Assembly: GCA_003567805.1 (NCBI GenBank)
Contig: PWYP01000114.1
Span: forward strand, 1 to 21,110
From: PVC group bacterium
GTDB lineage: Bacteria; Verrucomicrobiota; Kiritimatiellia; UBA8416
Direction: 5' to 3'
DNA: 21,110 bases
Below the pieces are notes generated by a model. The model had not been told where the DNA came from. It did not search any database and saw nothing but the letters and a program-made list of their open reading frames with translations. Position numbers and translations under genes: made by a program. Positions 1-8,620 of this stretch are shown piece after piece (the stretch's first letter is position 1; every line of letters starts with the position of its first letter).

Positions 1-1305
1 CACGTTTGGAACTACGAACAAACCACCCCATTTCTCTTTGCCAATCTGGCCCGCAGCATGCGGGAAGTCGAATTCCTGCACGCCACCAACGAAGAAGGAG
101 CCATGCGCTTCCGCACAAAACTGCCTCTTGCATTAAACGATGCTGATAACAAGTTCGAAGCTGCAGCCGATGGTCAAATGGGCTGCATCATGAAAATCTA
201 TCGAGATTGGAAACTTTGCGGTGACGACATGTTTCTCGCAAAAATCTGGCCTAAGGTCAAAAAAACTCTTTCCTTTGCATGGGTTAAAGGTGGATGGGAT
301 GCCAATCAGGATGGCGTCATGGAAGGATGCCAGCATAACACAATGGATGTGGATTACTATGGACCCAACCCGCAAATGCAGGGCTGGTATCTCGGTGCAC
401 TCAAAGCCGCCGCATCGATGGCGACGTATTTGACGCAAAACGAGCTGGTCGACGAATCCACATTTGCTGAAAAATGCCAGACCCTTTTCGAGCAAGGAAG
501 GGACTGGACTGACCAGCACTTATTCAATGGAGAATACTACGAACACCTGATTGCCCTACCAACTGCCATCCATGCCAACACAACCAACAATGCCGCCTTG
601 GATCAAAACGGGGATCCCATCCTACAATTAGGCAAAGGCTGCCTGATCGATCAACTTGTAGGTCAGTACATGGCGCATATCTGCGGCCTCGGCTACATCC
701 TGAACCCTGAACATGTCCGAACAACGTTGCGCTCTATCCTGAAATATAATCTCAAGCATGGTTTCCATGATCATTTCAATCATTTACGCAATTATGTATT
801 CGCGGATGAGGTCGCCGTGCTCATGGCTACCTACCCACATGGGAATCGACCGCAACGCCCCTTCCCATACTACAACGAAGTCATGACAGGCTTTGAGCAC
901 ACACTGGCTGCACATCTCATATACGAAGGGATGATCGAAGAAGGCATTAGCCTGGTTTCGCATATACGTAACCGTTACGACGGGAAGAAACGCAACCCCT
1001 ACAATGAAGCAGAATGCGGACACCACTATGCCCGGGCAATGGCCGCCTGGACCCATATCCTCGCCCTCTCTGCCTTCCAATATGATGGCACCACAGAAAC
1101 CCTATATTTATCGCTCCAGCCGCAGCCCACCTTTTTCTCCTTCGGACACGGCTGGGGAACCTGGCATACCGTCACGGATGAAACAGGCTCCACGATCGCC
1201 ACCATTACACTCAAAGAAGGAACCTTGCCCATACGACGGATATGCATTCGTGATAAGGACATTCCATTCCGTATCCACCAAAAATCCGAGAGACGGCACA
1301 CGTAA
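1..1305 (+). CDS. GH116 family glycosidase (DUF608 / glucosylceramidase-like), C-terminal part
   Basis: The reading frame is open from base 1, so the gene starts outside the window and about 434 residues are visible. The frame begins HVWNYEQ, the motif preceding the C-terminal (alpha/alpha)6 barrel in GH116 enzymes; its Glu is a candidate nucleophile, which I infer by family resemblance. HNTMDVD at 334-354 followed by GPNP resembles the family acid/base segment, with the Asp codon at 346-348 as the likely general acid. The C-terminal block NPYNEAECGHHYARAMAAW is also typical of GH116/DUF608. Known family activities are beta-glucosidase, beta-xylosidase, N-acetylglucosaminidase and glucosylceramidase, and the substrate cannot be told here. 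It converges on pgm, 32 bases away. Whether the protein is exported is unknown because the N-terminus is missing. Confidence 0.9.
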   Translation, partial: HVWNYEQTTPFLFANLARSMREVEFLHATNEEGAMRFRTKLPLALNDADNKFEAAADGQMGCIMKIYRDWKLCGDDMFLAKIWPKVKKTLSFAWVKGGWDANQDGVMEGCQHNTMDVDYYGPNPQMQGWYLGALKAAASMATYLTQNELVDESTFAEKCQTLFEQGRDWTDQHLFNGEYYEHLIALPTAIHANTTNNAALDQNGDPILQLGKGCLIDQLVGQYMAHICGLGYILNPEHVRTTLRSILKYNLKHGFHDHFNHLRNYVFADEVAVLMATYPHGNRPQRPFPYYNEVMTGFEHTLAAHLIYEGMIEEGISLVSHIRNRYDGKKRNPYNEAECGHHYARAMAAWTHILALSAFQYDGTTETLYLSLQPQPTFFSFGHGWGTWHTVTDETGSTIATITLKEGTLPIRRICIRDKDIPFRIHQKSERRHT

Positions 1306-1322
1306 AGCGTATCCTATCGCAT

Positions 1323-1352
1323 GCGGGCCCGCGCGGGCTATGCACCAGCCCG
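1323..1352. terminator. GC-rich overlapping palindromes between convergent genes (possible weak bidirectional terminator)
   Basis: Two perfect palindromes overlap: GCGGGCCCGC at 1323-1332 and GCCCGCGCGGGC at 1327-1338. A third hairpin, CGGGCT/AGCCCG with a 7-base loop, lies at 1334-1352 inside the last pgm codons. Several mutually exclusive hairpins could form in either transcript. There is no T-tract, so this is not a classical intrinsic terminator. Its position between the stop codons of two convergent genes is the main argument for a termination role. Confidence 0.3.
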
Positions 1353-2975
1353 TTGAAAGGCCTTGCCGACGATAACTTGCGCCTCTTCCTGGATCTTCGA
1401 CAGATGCTCTTCCCCGAGAAAACTCTCGGCATAAATCTTATACACATCCTCGGTTCCAGAAGGACGTGCCGCAAACCAACCGTTCGCTGTCTGAACCTTT
1501 ACGCCTCCTATAGCTTCTTGATTATAAGGGGCATGCGTCAATACACTCTCGATGGATTCGCCTGCCAGCGTATCCGCCGTGATGCTATCGGGCGTCAAGG
1601 ACGACAGTGCTTTTTTCTGTTGCGCCGATGCCACAGCATCCATACGTGCATACACAGGAGCACCATGCTGCTGCTCGAGATCCTTGTAATATAAACCAGG
1701 GTCCTTCCCGGTTACGGCCAGAATCTCTGCCGACAACAAGTTCAACAAGATACCATCCTTATCAGTAGTCCAGACACTACCATCTTTCTGTAAAAAGGAT
1801 GCACCCGCGCTCTCTTCGCATCCGATACCGAAGCTTCCGGTCAACAAACCATCCACAAAATACTTAAATCCAACCGGTACTTCCGCGACCTTGCGATCCA
1901 GCGCTATGGCGACACGATCAATCATTGAGCTGGAAACCAGTGTTTTTCCCACCATTGCATCGCGGGGCCAATCCTTCCTGTACCGGAAAAGATAATCAAC
2001 AACCACGGAAAGGTAATGGTTCGGGTTCATCAGTCCCGCTGACGGCGTTACAATACCATGCCGATCAAAATCAGCATCATTACCAAACGCCACATCGAAT
2101 CGATCCTTTAAATCAATTAAGCCAGCCATTGCATAGGGAGAGGAACAATCCATCCGGATCTTCCCATCCCAGTCAATACGCATGAACATAAAGGCTGGAT
2201 CCATGCTCTCATTGACGATGCTCAGATCCAACCCGTAGCGCTCGGCAATTACCGACCAATAGGCCGCGCCAGCACCGCCCATCGGGTCTACACCCACCTG
2301 CAACTTCGCTTCACGGATAGCATCCATATCAATGATGCCACCAAGCGCTTCAACGTATGGATCGATAAAGTCAAAAGCCTGACACGAGGGTTGTGCCAAC
2401 ACTTGCTGTAGCGGCAATCGTGCAATTTTCTCTACACCCTCCTCGATAAGCATGTTAGCCCGATCTTGAATGGCTTTGGTTAATGCGCCTTCTGCGGGAC
2501 CACCATGCGGTGGATTATACTTGAAACCGCCATCCGTCGGCGGATTATGCGAAGGCGTAATAATGACACCATCAGCAAGCCCCGTTTTTCGACCCGCGTT
2601 ATACGCCAGTATGGCCCGCGAGACGGCTGGCGTCGGAGTTACCCCACGCCCCTCTTGATAGCGGATGTCAATACCGGCGGCACCAAACACCTCCATCGCC
2701 GTGACCCACGCAGCTTCTGAAAGCGCATGTGTATCCATCCCGACAAACATGGGACCATCAATGCCTTGCTGCTGACGCACTTCCAACACGGCTGCGGATA
2801 TCGCTAATATGTGCGCTTCATTAAATGTACCATTACCTGCCGTACCGCGATGCCCGGATGTCCCGAAAGCAACCTTACCTGTTAGCGCCTCGCGATAGTA
2901 GGCCGACAACAAACGCGGTATATTTACGCGCATGGACTCGGGAACAGCCTTCCCTGCTAGATCATGTATTTGCAT
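1338..2975 (-). CDS. pgm: Phosphoglucomutase (alpha-D-glucose phosphate-specific)
   Basis: This cytosolic enzyme interconverts glucose 1-phosphate and glucose 6-phosphate, feeding glycogen and nucleotide-sugar synthesis. The 545-residue length matches the E. coli Pgm type. All four active-site loops are visible. GTSGHRG lies at residues 38-44, and TPSHNPP at 140-146 carries the catalytic phosphoserine S142. The metal-binding loop NDADFDRHG is at 299-307 with D300, D302 and D304. The sugar loop GCEESAG is at 385-391 and the phosphate loop RPSGTED at 504-510. The ATG start lies inside the end of rlmB (14-base overlap), so it is probably translated from the rsmE-rlmB-pgm message. Linking sugar metabolism to rRNA methylation is probably just operon packing. 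No defect is seen. Confidence 0.96.
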   Translation of the reverse strand: MQIHDLAGKAVPESMRVNIPRLLSAYYREALTGKVAFGTSGHRGTAGNGTFNEAHILAISAAVLEVRQQQGIDGPMFVGMDTHALSEAAWVTAMEVFGAAGIDIRYQEGRGVTPTPAVSRAILAYNAGRKTGLADGVIITPSHNPPTDGGFKYNPPHGGPAEGALTKAIQDRANMLIEEGVEKIARLPLQQVLAQPSCQAFDFIDPYVEALGGIIDMDAIREAKLQVGVDPMGGAGAAYWSVIAERYGLDLSIVNESMDPAFMFMRIDWDGKIRMDCSSPYAMAGLIDLKDRFDVAFGNDADFDRHGIVTPSAGLMNPNHYLSVVVDYLFRYRKDWPRDAMVGKTLVSSSMIDRVAIALDRKVAEVPVGFKYFVDGLLTGSFGIGCEESAGASFLQKDGSVWTTDKDGILLNLLSAEILAVTGKDPGLYYKDLEQQHGAPVYARMDAVASAQQKKALSSLTPDSITADTLAGESIESVLTHAPYNQEAIGGVKVQTANGWFAARPSGTEDVYKIYAESFLGEEHLSKIQEEAQVIVGKAFQRAGA

Positions 2976-3795
2976 CTTCTTGCTTCCTCCGTTGACGAAT
3001 CACTTCATACAAAGCAATGGCCCCTGCCACTGCGGCATTCAAAGACGTAACCTTCCCAAGCATTGGCAAGCGCACAAGATAATCACAACTTTCACGGGTT
3101 AGCCTGCGCATGCCTTTGCCTTCACTACCCACAACAATACCCATAGGACCTTGCATGTTGACCACGGTTAATTCCTGCGACCCCTCACCAGCTTCCAACC
3201 CGGCAAACCACACGCCACGCTCTTGTAACAACCGCATGCAGCGCACCAGATTGGGGACTTGCGCGACGGCCATATGTTCGGAGGCTCCAGCAGAAGCCCG
3301 AACTACGGTCGCGGTAATACCAGCCGCCCGATGCTCGGGAATCACGACCCCACAAACCCCAGCCGCTTCAGCCGTCCGCAAGAGAGATCCGACATTCTGC
3401 GGGTCTTCTAAATGATCCAGAAACAAAAATAGCGGATTCTTGATCTGTTCCGCATCACTCAACATTTTTTTATAGGAGACATAACGATAAGGACTTACCA
3501 CAGCCACGACACCTTGATGGTTCCCCCCCTCGGCCAATGTCTCAAGCGTTGCGGCATCTGCATGCTGCACACGAATATGTTTTCCAGCGGCGAGCGCAAG
3601 AATTTCCGAAAGATCCCCCCGTGCCTGAACTTGTGGAGCCATGTACAAGGTTTCCACCCGGCGACGACCGGCCAATAACATTTCCCGGATCGGTTGCCGT
3701 CCATACAGGACCTCGGTACCACCACCATGTGATGAGCCACGACCAACGCGTCTCCCACCTTTTTTAACCGGTTTTCTAAATCGCTGATTACCCAC
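2962..3795 (-). CDS. rlmB: TrmH/SpoU-family 23S rRNA 2'-O-methyltransferase, RlmB-like
   Basis: This is a SPOUT-class methyltransferase. RlmB uses S-adenosylmethionine to methylate the ribose of G2251 in 23S rRNA. Numbered from the GTG start, there is a basic N-terminal tail, then a substrate-binding domain beginning EVLYGR near residue 28. The SPOUT motifs follow: LDHLEDPQNVGSLLRTA at about 126-142, GSEGKGM at 223-229 and LPMLGKVTSLNAA at 243-255, which together form the knotted cofactor site. I chose the GTG at 3795 because AGGAG sits 7 bases upstream and no good site precedes the ATG at 3816, which would add seven residues. The gene overlaps rsmE by 8 bases and pgm by 14. Target specificity within the TrmH group (G2251 or another ribose) is inferred from similarity only. 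Confidence 0.9.
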   Translation of the reverse strand: MGNQRFRKPVKKGGRRVGRGSSHGGGTEVLYGRQPIREMLLAGRRRVETLYMAPQVQARGDLSEILALAAGKHIRVQHADAATLETLAEGGNHQGVVAVVSPYRYVSYKKMLSDAEQIKNPLFLFLDHLEDPQNVGSLLRTAEAAGVCGVVIPEHRAAGITATVVRASAGASEHMAVAQVPNLVRCMRLLQERGVWFAGLEAGEGSQELTVVNMQGPMGIVVGSEGKGMRRLTRESCDYLVRLPMLGKVTSLNAAVAGAIALYEVIRQRRKQEDANT

Positions 3796-4519
3796 GTTCA
3801 CGCTCCTGTAATCCATGAAGTATGCCCATCATGGCATGTACGGCAATATCACTACGCAAAATACGCTCTCCTAATGTCACACATGTAAAACCATGCCGAT
3901 GGAACAAATCAACCTCATAATCTGTCCAGCCTCCCTCTGGCCCGATCGCAACCAGAACGGGAGATTGCAATGCTATCGACACGGCAGGACACGCATCCGC
4001 ATTTGGATGCAAGATAAATTTGCCTCCTTTCAACTGCGAAAGGGTATCTTCAACCAAGGGCTTCAATTGCCGAATCATTTGCACCTCGGGTAGGCGCGTT
4101 TCCCCGCTCTGTTCGAGTCCTTCCCGCAGTAAAAGCGCATAACGCTCGGGCTCTAGCCAATGCGTATCAAAATACACTCGTTCAACCTTGGCGGCATTCG
4201 TAAAAATAATCTTTTCCACACCCCATGACGCCAGTGGAGCAAATAATCTCCTTACGACCTTGGGACGAGGAAGCGCCATCAACAAAGTTATGCCTGTACG
4301 TGGCAATCCAGGAAGGTTGATGCTGCACCGCATGGTAACCGTTGTGGCATCAGCAGCAAGCACTTCCCCAACTCCACGCCCGCCATGTAACATACCAACC
4401 CGTACCGAATCCCCTGCGCGCACCTGCAACACCCGTATCAGATGTTCCGCACGCCGACCTGACAAGACAACACACTGCTCCGCATCCACTTCATTTGTTT
4501 CAAGCAAAACCTGATTCAT
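3788..4519 (-). CDS. rsmE: 16S rRNA (uracil1498-N3)-methyltransferase
   Basis: RsmE methylates N3 of U1498 in helix 44 of 16S rRNA using S-adenosylmethionine. The 243-residue protein has the family's usual length. It has an N-terminal PUA-like part containing HLIRVLQVRAGDSV near residue 26. A SPOUT domain follows, with MALPRPK at 81-87, the cofactor-binding GPEGGW at 193-198 and LGERILRSDIA at 216-226. The ATG is preceded by an AGAGGGG purine run close to the start. It is the first gene of the rsmE-rlmB-pgm operon, and the ribosome-binding site of rlmB lies inside its last codons, so the two are probably translationally coupled. No residue appears to be missing. Confidence 0.95.
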   Translation of the reverse strand: MNQVLLETNEVDAEQCVVLSGRRAEHLIRVLQVRAGDSVRVGMLHGGRGVGEVLAADATTVTMRCSINLPGLPRTGITLLMALPRPKVVRRLFAPLASWGVEKIIFTNAAKVERVYFDTHWLEPERYALLLREGLEQSGETRLPEVQMIRQLKPLVEDTLSQLKGGKFILHPNADACPAVSIALQSPVLVAIGPEGGWTDYEVDLFHRHGFTCVTLGERILRSDIAVHAMMGILHGLQERERG

Positions 4520-4748
4520 ATCCCCTCTTACGAATACGTCATATTACCAATCATCACGTTATACGCATGATCATAACAAACAAGCGAACGGTATCACCGC
4601 TACAAATCATCACATACTGCCAAAGTTATACACGGCAAAGGTAGCATGGGAGCAATATAATAGGAATTGCAATCAGTAAGCCGTATTCATACACTGGAAA
4701 TTCGTATTAAAACCGACTTGGTAGAAGTCACCGTTCAAGAGGAATGAT
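4520..4748. promoter_or_regulatory. Divergent intergenic region between rsmE and the ANK-MORN gene
   Basis: This 229-base AT-rich stretch separates two operons that diverge from it, so it must hold their promoters. On the minus strand an extended -10 candidate, TGTTATGAT, lies at 4570-4578, about 50 bases before the rsmE start, with no good -35. A plus-strand candidate is listed separately. I saw no convincing small gene, operator or riboswitch here. Confidence 0.5.
4667..4695 (+). promoter_or_regulatory. Candidate sigma70-type promoter for the ANK-MORN/leuS operon
   Basis: TTGCAA at 4667-4672 and TACACT at 4690-4695 are separated by 17 bases, each matching four of six consensus positions. 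The predicted start site is about 45 bases before the ATG at 4749. The match is modest and could occur by chance in AT-rich DNA. Confidence 0.3.
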
Positions 4749-5915
4749 ATGAGGTTTCAGCGTTTAGGTCGATGGTTTGGGCTTTTATGGGCGACAATAG
4801 CCGTAATTGCCTATCCGCAAACAGCAACAGCAGAAGACATCTTTTCCGCTATCCGCACCCGAGATGCGGACCGGGCGATACAATTGATTCGCGAAGAACC
4901 ATTATTACATGTCGAAGCTAGAGCAGCAGGAGAGACCACTCCACTGCATTGGGCCGCCCTATACGGACTGCCCGACGTAGCGGCATTGCTGATCCAACAC
5001 CGATCAGAAATTAACCGACCCGCTACGAACGGAAGCACAGCGCTTCACTGGGCCGCCCGTAGGAACGAAACCCGAATCGCCACGTTACTCATTGAAGCTG
5101 GAGCAGAACTCGACCCTACCACCGATCAGGGGCAAACCCCGTTGCACTGGGCGGCAATTGGCAGAGCCGCTGAGATGGCAGAACTCTTGACAAATGCAGG
5201 GGCTGATGTAAATGCCGCCGCCAACGATGGATCCACCCCCCTCCATTGGGCAGTCCGTCAGGAAGCCGATGCGGTCATTACAGCCCTCTTATCTGCCGGT
5301 GCCGATATTTTTGCCGAATCACAAGACGGCAGAACGCCGATTTTTTGGGTGCAAAGTCCCGAATACCGGATTCGCTTTGAGGCGCTTATCCAGGAACGCG
5401 ACGAGAAAATTGCACTACAAAAAGCCGATGAACTGGAAATTGAGACGCCAACAACGCCACTGGAACCTACGACCACCACACAGACGTTTGCAGATGGTAG
5501 TATTTACACGGGAAAATGGCTAAACGGCAGACCCCACGGAGAAGGGAGAATGCTATTTCAAGATGGGGAAACCTATGAGGGAGAATGGCAAGACGGATCA
5601 CGCCACGGCTTCGGTATACAGACGTTACCTGACGGTGAATCGTATGAGGGATTCTGGGAAGGCGGGCTGCGACATGGCCAGGGAGTCTATTCGTTTTCCA
5701 ATGGTGGCGAACTGAACGGCACGTGGCGTAATGGCCGCTTATACCAGGGCACAGGCATCTACATTTTCCCGGACGGAAGCATGTATGAAGGACAATGGCA
5801 AAACGACCAGTTCTGGGGTACCGGCGTTTTTACAAGACCAGATGGCCAAAGTTTTGAAGGACAATGGCGCGCCAACCGCTTCTTGGGACCACAAGAGGAG
5901 AGTGAAGCACAATGA
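4749..5915 (+). CDS. Secreted ankyrin-repeat / MORN-repeat protein
   Basis: The 388-residue protein has a signal peptide: a basic start, a hydrophobic stretch at 8-21 and a likely cut after A28 (TATA|ED). It is followed by a degenerate capping repeat at 31-60 and four clear ankyrin repeats near 61-90, 94-123, 127-156 and 160-189, each with a TPLHWA or ALHWAA core. A charged linker spans about 205-248, then about six MORN repeats run from 252 to 380 with the YEGxWxxGxxHGxG pattern. Ankyrin repeats bind proteins. MORN repeats are linked to protein or lipid contacts, so a periplasmic scaffold is a reasonable inference, but no enzyme domain is present and the function is unknown. AGAGG lies 6 bases before the ATG. 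The stop overlaps the leuS start as ATGA, implying coupled translation. Confidence 0.9.
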   Translation: MRFQRLGRWFGLLWATIAVIAYPQTATAEDIFSAIRTRDADRAIQLIREEPLLHVEARAAGETTPLHWAALYGLPDVAALLIQHRSEINRPATNGSTALHWAARRNETRIATLLIEAGAELDPTTDQGQTPLHWAAIGRAAEMAELLTNAGADVNAAANDGSTPLHWAVRQEADAVITALLSAGADIFAESQDGRTPIFWVQSPEYRIRFEALIQERDEKIALQKADELEIETPTTPLEPTTTTQTFADGSIYTGKWLNGRPHGEGRMLFQDGETYEGEWQDGSRHGFGIQTLPDGESYEGFWEGGLRHGQGVYSFSNGGELNGTWRNGRLYQGTGIYIFPDGSMYEGQWQNDQFWGTGVFTRPDGQSFEGQWRANRFLGPQEESEAQ

Positions 5916-8497
5916 CGCAAGAATATGACTTCCACGCGATCGAAACGCGCTGGCAAGCTGCTTGGAAAGAACAGAAGTTATTCGCAGCAGATCCGAATGC
6001 AGACAAGCGGTTTTATTGCCTAACCATGTTTCCTTATCCCTCGGGCGTCTTGCACATGGGACATGTTATCAATTACACACTCGGAGACATCATATCCCGC
6101 TACTACCTACTGCAAGGATACAACCTCTTATCCCCTATGGGCTGGGACAGTTTCGGGCTCCCCGCCGAAAATGCAGCCATTCGAACGGGAACACATCCTC
6201 AACCTTTCACGGAAAAGAATATCGAAAAAATGACCGCTCAAATGCAGCGGGCAGGTTGGGGCTATGACTGGACGCGTGAAGTCGCCACCAGTCATGAAGA
6301 TTACTACCGCTGGACCCAGTGGTTATTTCTGCAATTCTACAAAAACGGTCTGGCTCTCAAAAAAACGGCCCCGGTAAACTGGTGCGATCCCTGTGGAACG
6401 GTTCTGGCGAATGAACAGGTTCACGACGGGAAATGCGAGCGCTGCGGTACCGACGTGCAACAGAAGGATATGTCGCAATGGTTTTTTGCCATGAGTCGCT
6501 ATGCCCAACGCTTACTCGATGGACATGAAAAACTGCGTGGCAACTGGCCAGACGCCGTACTAGCAATGCAAGAAGACTGGATCGGGCGTTCAGAAGGCGC
6601 GCGAGTCGACTTTACCGTTGCCGAAACAGGCGAAACACTCCCCATTTTCACCACGCGCCCCGACACCCTATTCGGCGTAACCTTTATGAGTCTGGCACCA
6701 GAGCATCCCCTCGTGGAAAAACTGGTTGCAGGCACAAAGCATGAAGACCGCGTTATGTCTATCGTGCGAGAAATGCGCCGGCAAGGGACAAGCGAAAAAG
6801 ACATCGCCGAACGCGAAAAAGTGGGAGTATGGACTGGGTTTCATGTAATCAACCCCGTCAATGGCGACAAAGTGCCTCTGTGGGTTGCAAACTTTGCACT
6901 TATGAGCTATGGAACCGGTGCTGTTATGGCGGTTCCAGCTCACGATCAGCGCGATTTCGAATTCGCCCGCAAATACGACATTCCCATTAAAATCGTCATT
7001 GCCCCACCCGATCACAGCTTGGATCCCACCACTATGACCGAAGCTTACGTCGATGCCGGAACCATGATGCAATCCGGTCCCTTTAATGGGCGCAATAATC
7101 GCGAGGCCATGCCGGATATCATCACGTGGCTCGAAACGCAATCTTTTGGCAAGAAAACCATTAACTATCGTTTACGGGACTGGCTCATCAGCCGCCAACG
7201 CTACTGGGGCGCACCCATCCCAATCATGTATTGCGAATCCTGTGGTATTGTGCCTGTCCCGGAGTCGGATCTACCTGTTCGACTACCGCACGATGTGCAA
7301 TTCAAGGAAGGCCATGGGAATCCTCTCGCATCTAGCGATTCATTCCTGAACTGCACTTGTCCGCAATGTGGAGGAACCGCACGACGCGAAACCGACACAA
7401 TGGACACCTTTGTCGACTCTAGCTGGTATTTCCTGCGCTATTGCGATCCGCACAACACCAATGCACCCTTTGATGCGAGTGCCTTGCAACACTGGATGCC
7501 CGTTGACCAATATATTGGCGGGATTGAACATGCCACCATGCACCTCATCTATGCACGCTTCTTCACCATGGTGCTGCATGACATGGGGCTCATACCCTTC
7601 GAGGAACCATTCAAACGCCTCTTCTGCCAAGGCATGGTGTGCAAAACAGCCTACTTTTGCGAAACACACAAGTGGCTACCAGAAGACGATGTCGAAGGGA
7701 AACGCGAAGGCGACATCATGATCGATGGCACCTGTAAACACTGTGGCACACCCGTGAAGTCGGAAATGACCAAAATCAGCAAATCAAAATATAATGTAGT
7801 CGATCCGGATAAGATGTTCGACCGTTTTGGGGCTGACACCGTAAGACTTTACATGGTAAGCGATGCGCCACCCGACAAAATGCAAGTTTGGAGTGAATCG
7901 GGCATTCATGGAGCATGGAGATTGTTAACACGTTTGTGGACTCTTGTCCTCAACCAGATCCCATCGCTATCGCAACCAGGAGAACCCATTCCCGACAAAC
8001 TGGAGCAAACCGATATTGTACTCCGCCGAAAAACGCATCAATGCGTGCAACGTGTAACCGAAGCTATTGAAGGCGGATTCCAGTTCAATACCGCCATTGC
8101 ACGCTGCAATGAGTTGCTGGCGCTTTTCCGTGCTTCGGCCGACTCCGTTCATCCTGCTGTACGACGCGAAACCATAGAATTCGTTCTCCGGGTTTTATCA
8201 CCCATTGTTCCGCATTTCACCGAGGAACTATGGTCCCGTCTCGGAAATACACAAAGCATTTTCCGTTGCGGATGGCCCCAAGCAGACAAGAACGTTGCAA
8301 GGGAGAACGAAGTCGAAATGCCGGTGCAGATTAACGGCAAAATTCGGGCCCGTCTGCAATTCCCAACCGATACCGACCAGACGACCGTAGAAGAAACCGC
8401 CCTTGCCCATCCAGATGTTCGGCGATGGCTCCAGGACAAGACCATTCGCAAAATCATTGTTGTTCCGAACAAACTCGTAAACATTGCCATATCATGA
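5912..8497 (+). CDS. leuS: Leucyl-tRNA synthetase
   Basis: This class I synthetase charges tRNA-Leu. The 861 residues fit the bacterial family. The HIGH motif appears as HMGH at 48-51 and the KMSKS loop as KISKS at 621-625. The CP1 editing domain carries TTRPDTLFG near 247-255 and GTGAVMAVPAHDQRDFE near 334-350, whose Asp is the universal editing residue. Cysteine pairs at 158/161 and 175/178, and again at 441/444 and 484/487, look like zinc sites. The leucine-specific region before KISKS is unusual in holding another cysteine set at 577, 583, 608 and 611. GAGGAG lies upstream of the start. The start overlaps the ANK-MORN stop, and its own stop overlaps the next small gene, both as ATGA. Confidence 0.97.
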   Translation: MTQEYDFHAIETRWQAAWKEQKLFAADPNADKRFYCLTMFPYPSGVLHMGHVINYTLGDIISRYYLLQGYNLLSPMGWDSFGLPAENAAIRTGTHPQPFTEKNIEKMTAQMQRAGWGYDWTREVATSHEDYYRWTQWLFLQFYKNGLALKKTAPVNWCDPCGTVLANEQVHDGKCERCGTDVQQKDMSQWFFAMSRYAQRLLDGHEKLRGNWPDAVLAMQEDWIGRSEGARVDFTVAETGETLPIFTTRPDTLFGVTFMSLAPEHPLVEKLVAGTKHEDRVMSIVREMRRQGTSEKDIAEREKVGVWTGFHVINPVNGDKVPLWVANFALMSYGTGAVMAVPAHDQRDFEFARKYDIPIKIVIAPPDHSLDPTTMTEAYVDAGTMMQSGPFNGRNNREAMPDIITWLETQSFGKKTINYRLRDWLISRQRYWGAPIPIMYCESCGIVPVPESDLPVRLPHDVQFKEGHGNPLASSDSFLNCTCPQCGGTARRETDTMDTFVDSSWYFLRYCDPHNTNAPFDASALQHWMPVDQYIGGIEHATMHLIYARFFTMVLHDMGLIPFEEPFKRLFCQGMVCKTAYFCETHKWLPEDDVEGKREGDIMIDGTCKHCGTPVKSEMTKISKSKYNVVDPDKMFDRFGADTVRLYMVSDAPPDKMQVWSESGIHGAWRLLTRLWTLVLNQIPSLSQPGEPIPDKLEQTDIVLRRKTHQCVQRVTEAIEGGFQFNTAIARCNELLALFRASADSVHPAVRRETIEFVLRVLSPIVPHFTEELWSRLGNTQSIFRCGWPQADKNVARENEVEMPVQINGKIRARLQFPTDTDQTTVEETALAHPDVRRWLQDKTIRKIIVVPNKLVNIAIS

Positions 8498-8607
8498 AAA
8501 AGCTGCGGCAGTGTATTACCCCTGTAACAAGAGAAGAATTGCTCAGTTTACTTCTTGTACTGGGTATCATTCTTACTGGGCTTGTCGTCCACATATTGCG
8601 TAGCTAA
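8494..8607 (+). CDS. 37-residue single-pass membrane peptide, unknown function
   Basis: The ATG overlaps the leuS stop (ATGA) and the frame stays open for 37 residues, closing one base into the serS ribosome-binding region. The product starts MKKLRQCITPVTREE and continues into one hydrophobic helix of about 17-18 residues (LLSLLLVLGIILTGLVV), ending HILRS. A basic N-terminus, a short acidic turn and one helix suggest an inner-membrane micro-protein. The TREE-plus-helix layout resembles the start of ComEA-like or other envelope helix-hairpin-helix proteins, but no further domain follows. There is no independent ribosome-binding site, so it would rely on reinitiation after leuS. The alternative is leader or spacer sequence that merely happens to be open. 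Confidence 0.6.
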   Translation: MKKLRQCITPVTREELLSLLLVLGIILTGLVVHILRS

Positions 8608-8620
8608 GGAGACCGCTAAC

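Noticed and set aside
6668..7141. 157-residue minus-strand open frame inside leuS
   Set aside because: It is antisense to the LeuRS editing domain, which is strongly conserved, and has no ribosome-binding site or motif of its own.
8555..8620. Longer serS start adding 22 residues
   Set aside because: The added residues do not resemble SerRS, overlap the micro-protein, and the ATG at 8621 has a perfect AAGGAG site and the usual MLDIK opening.
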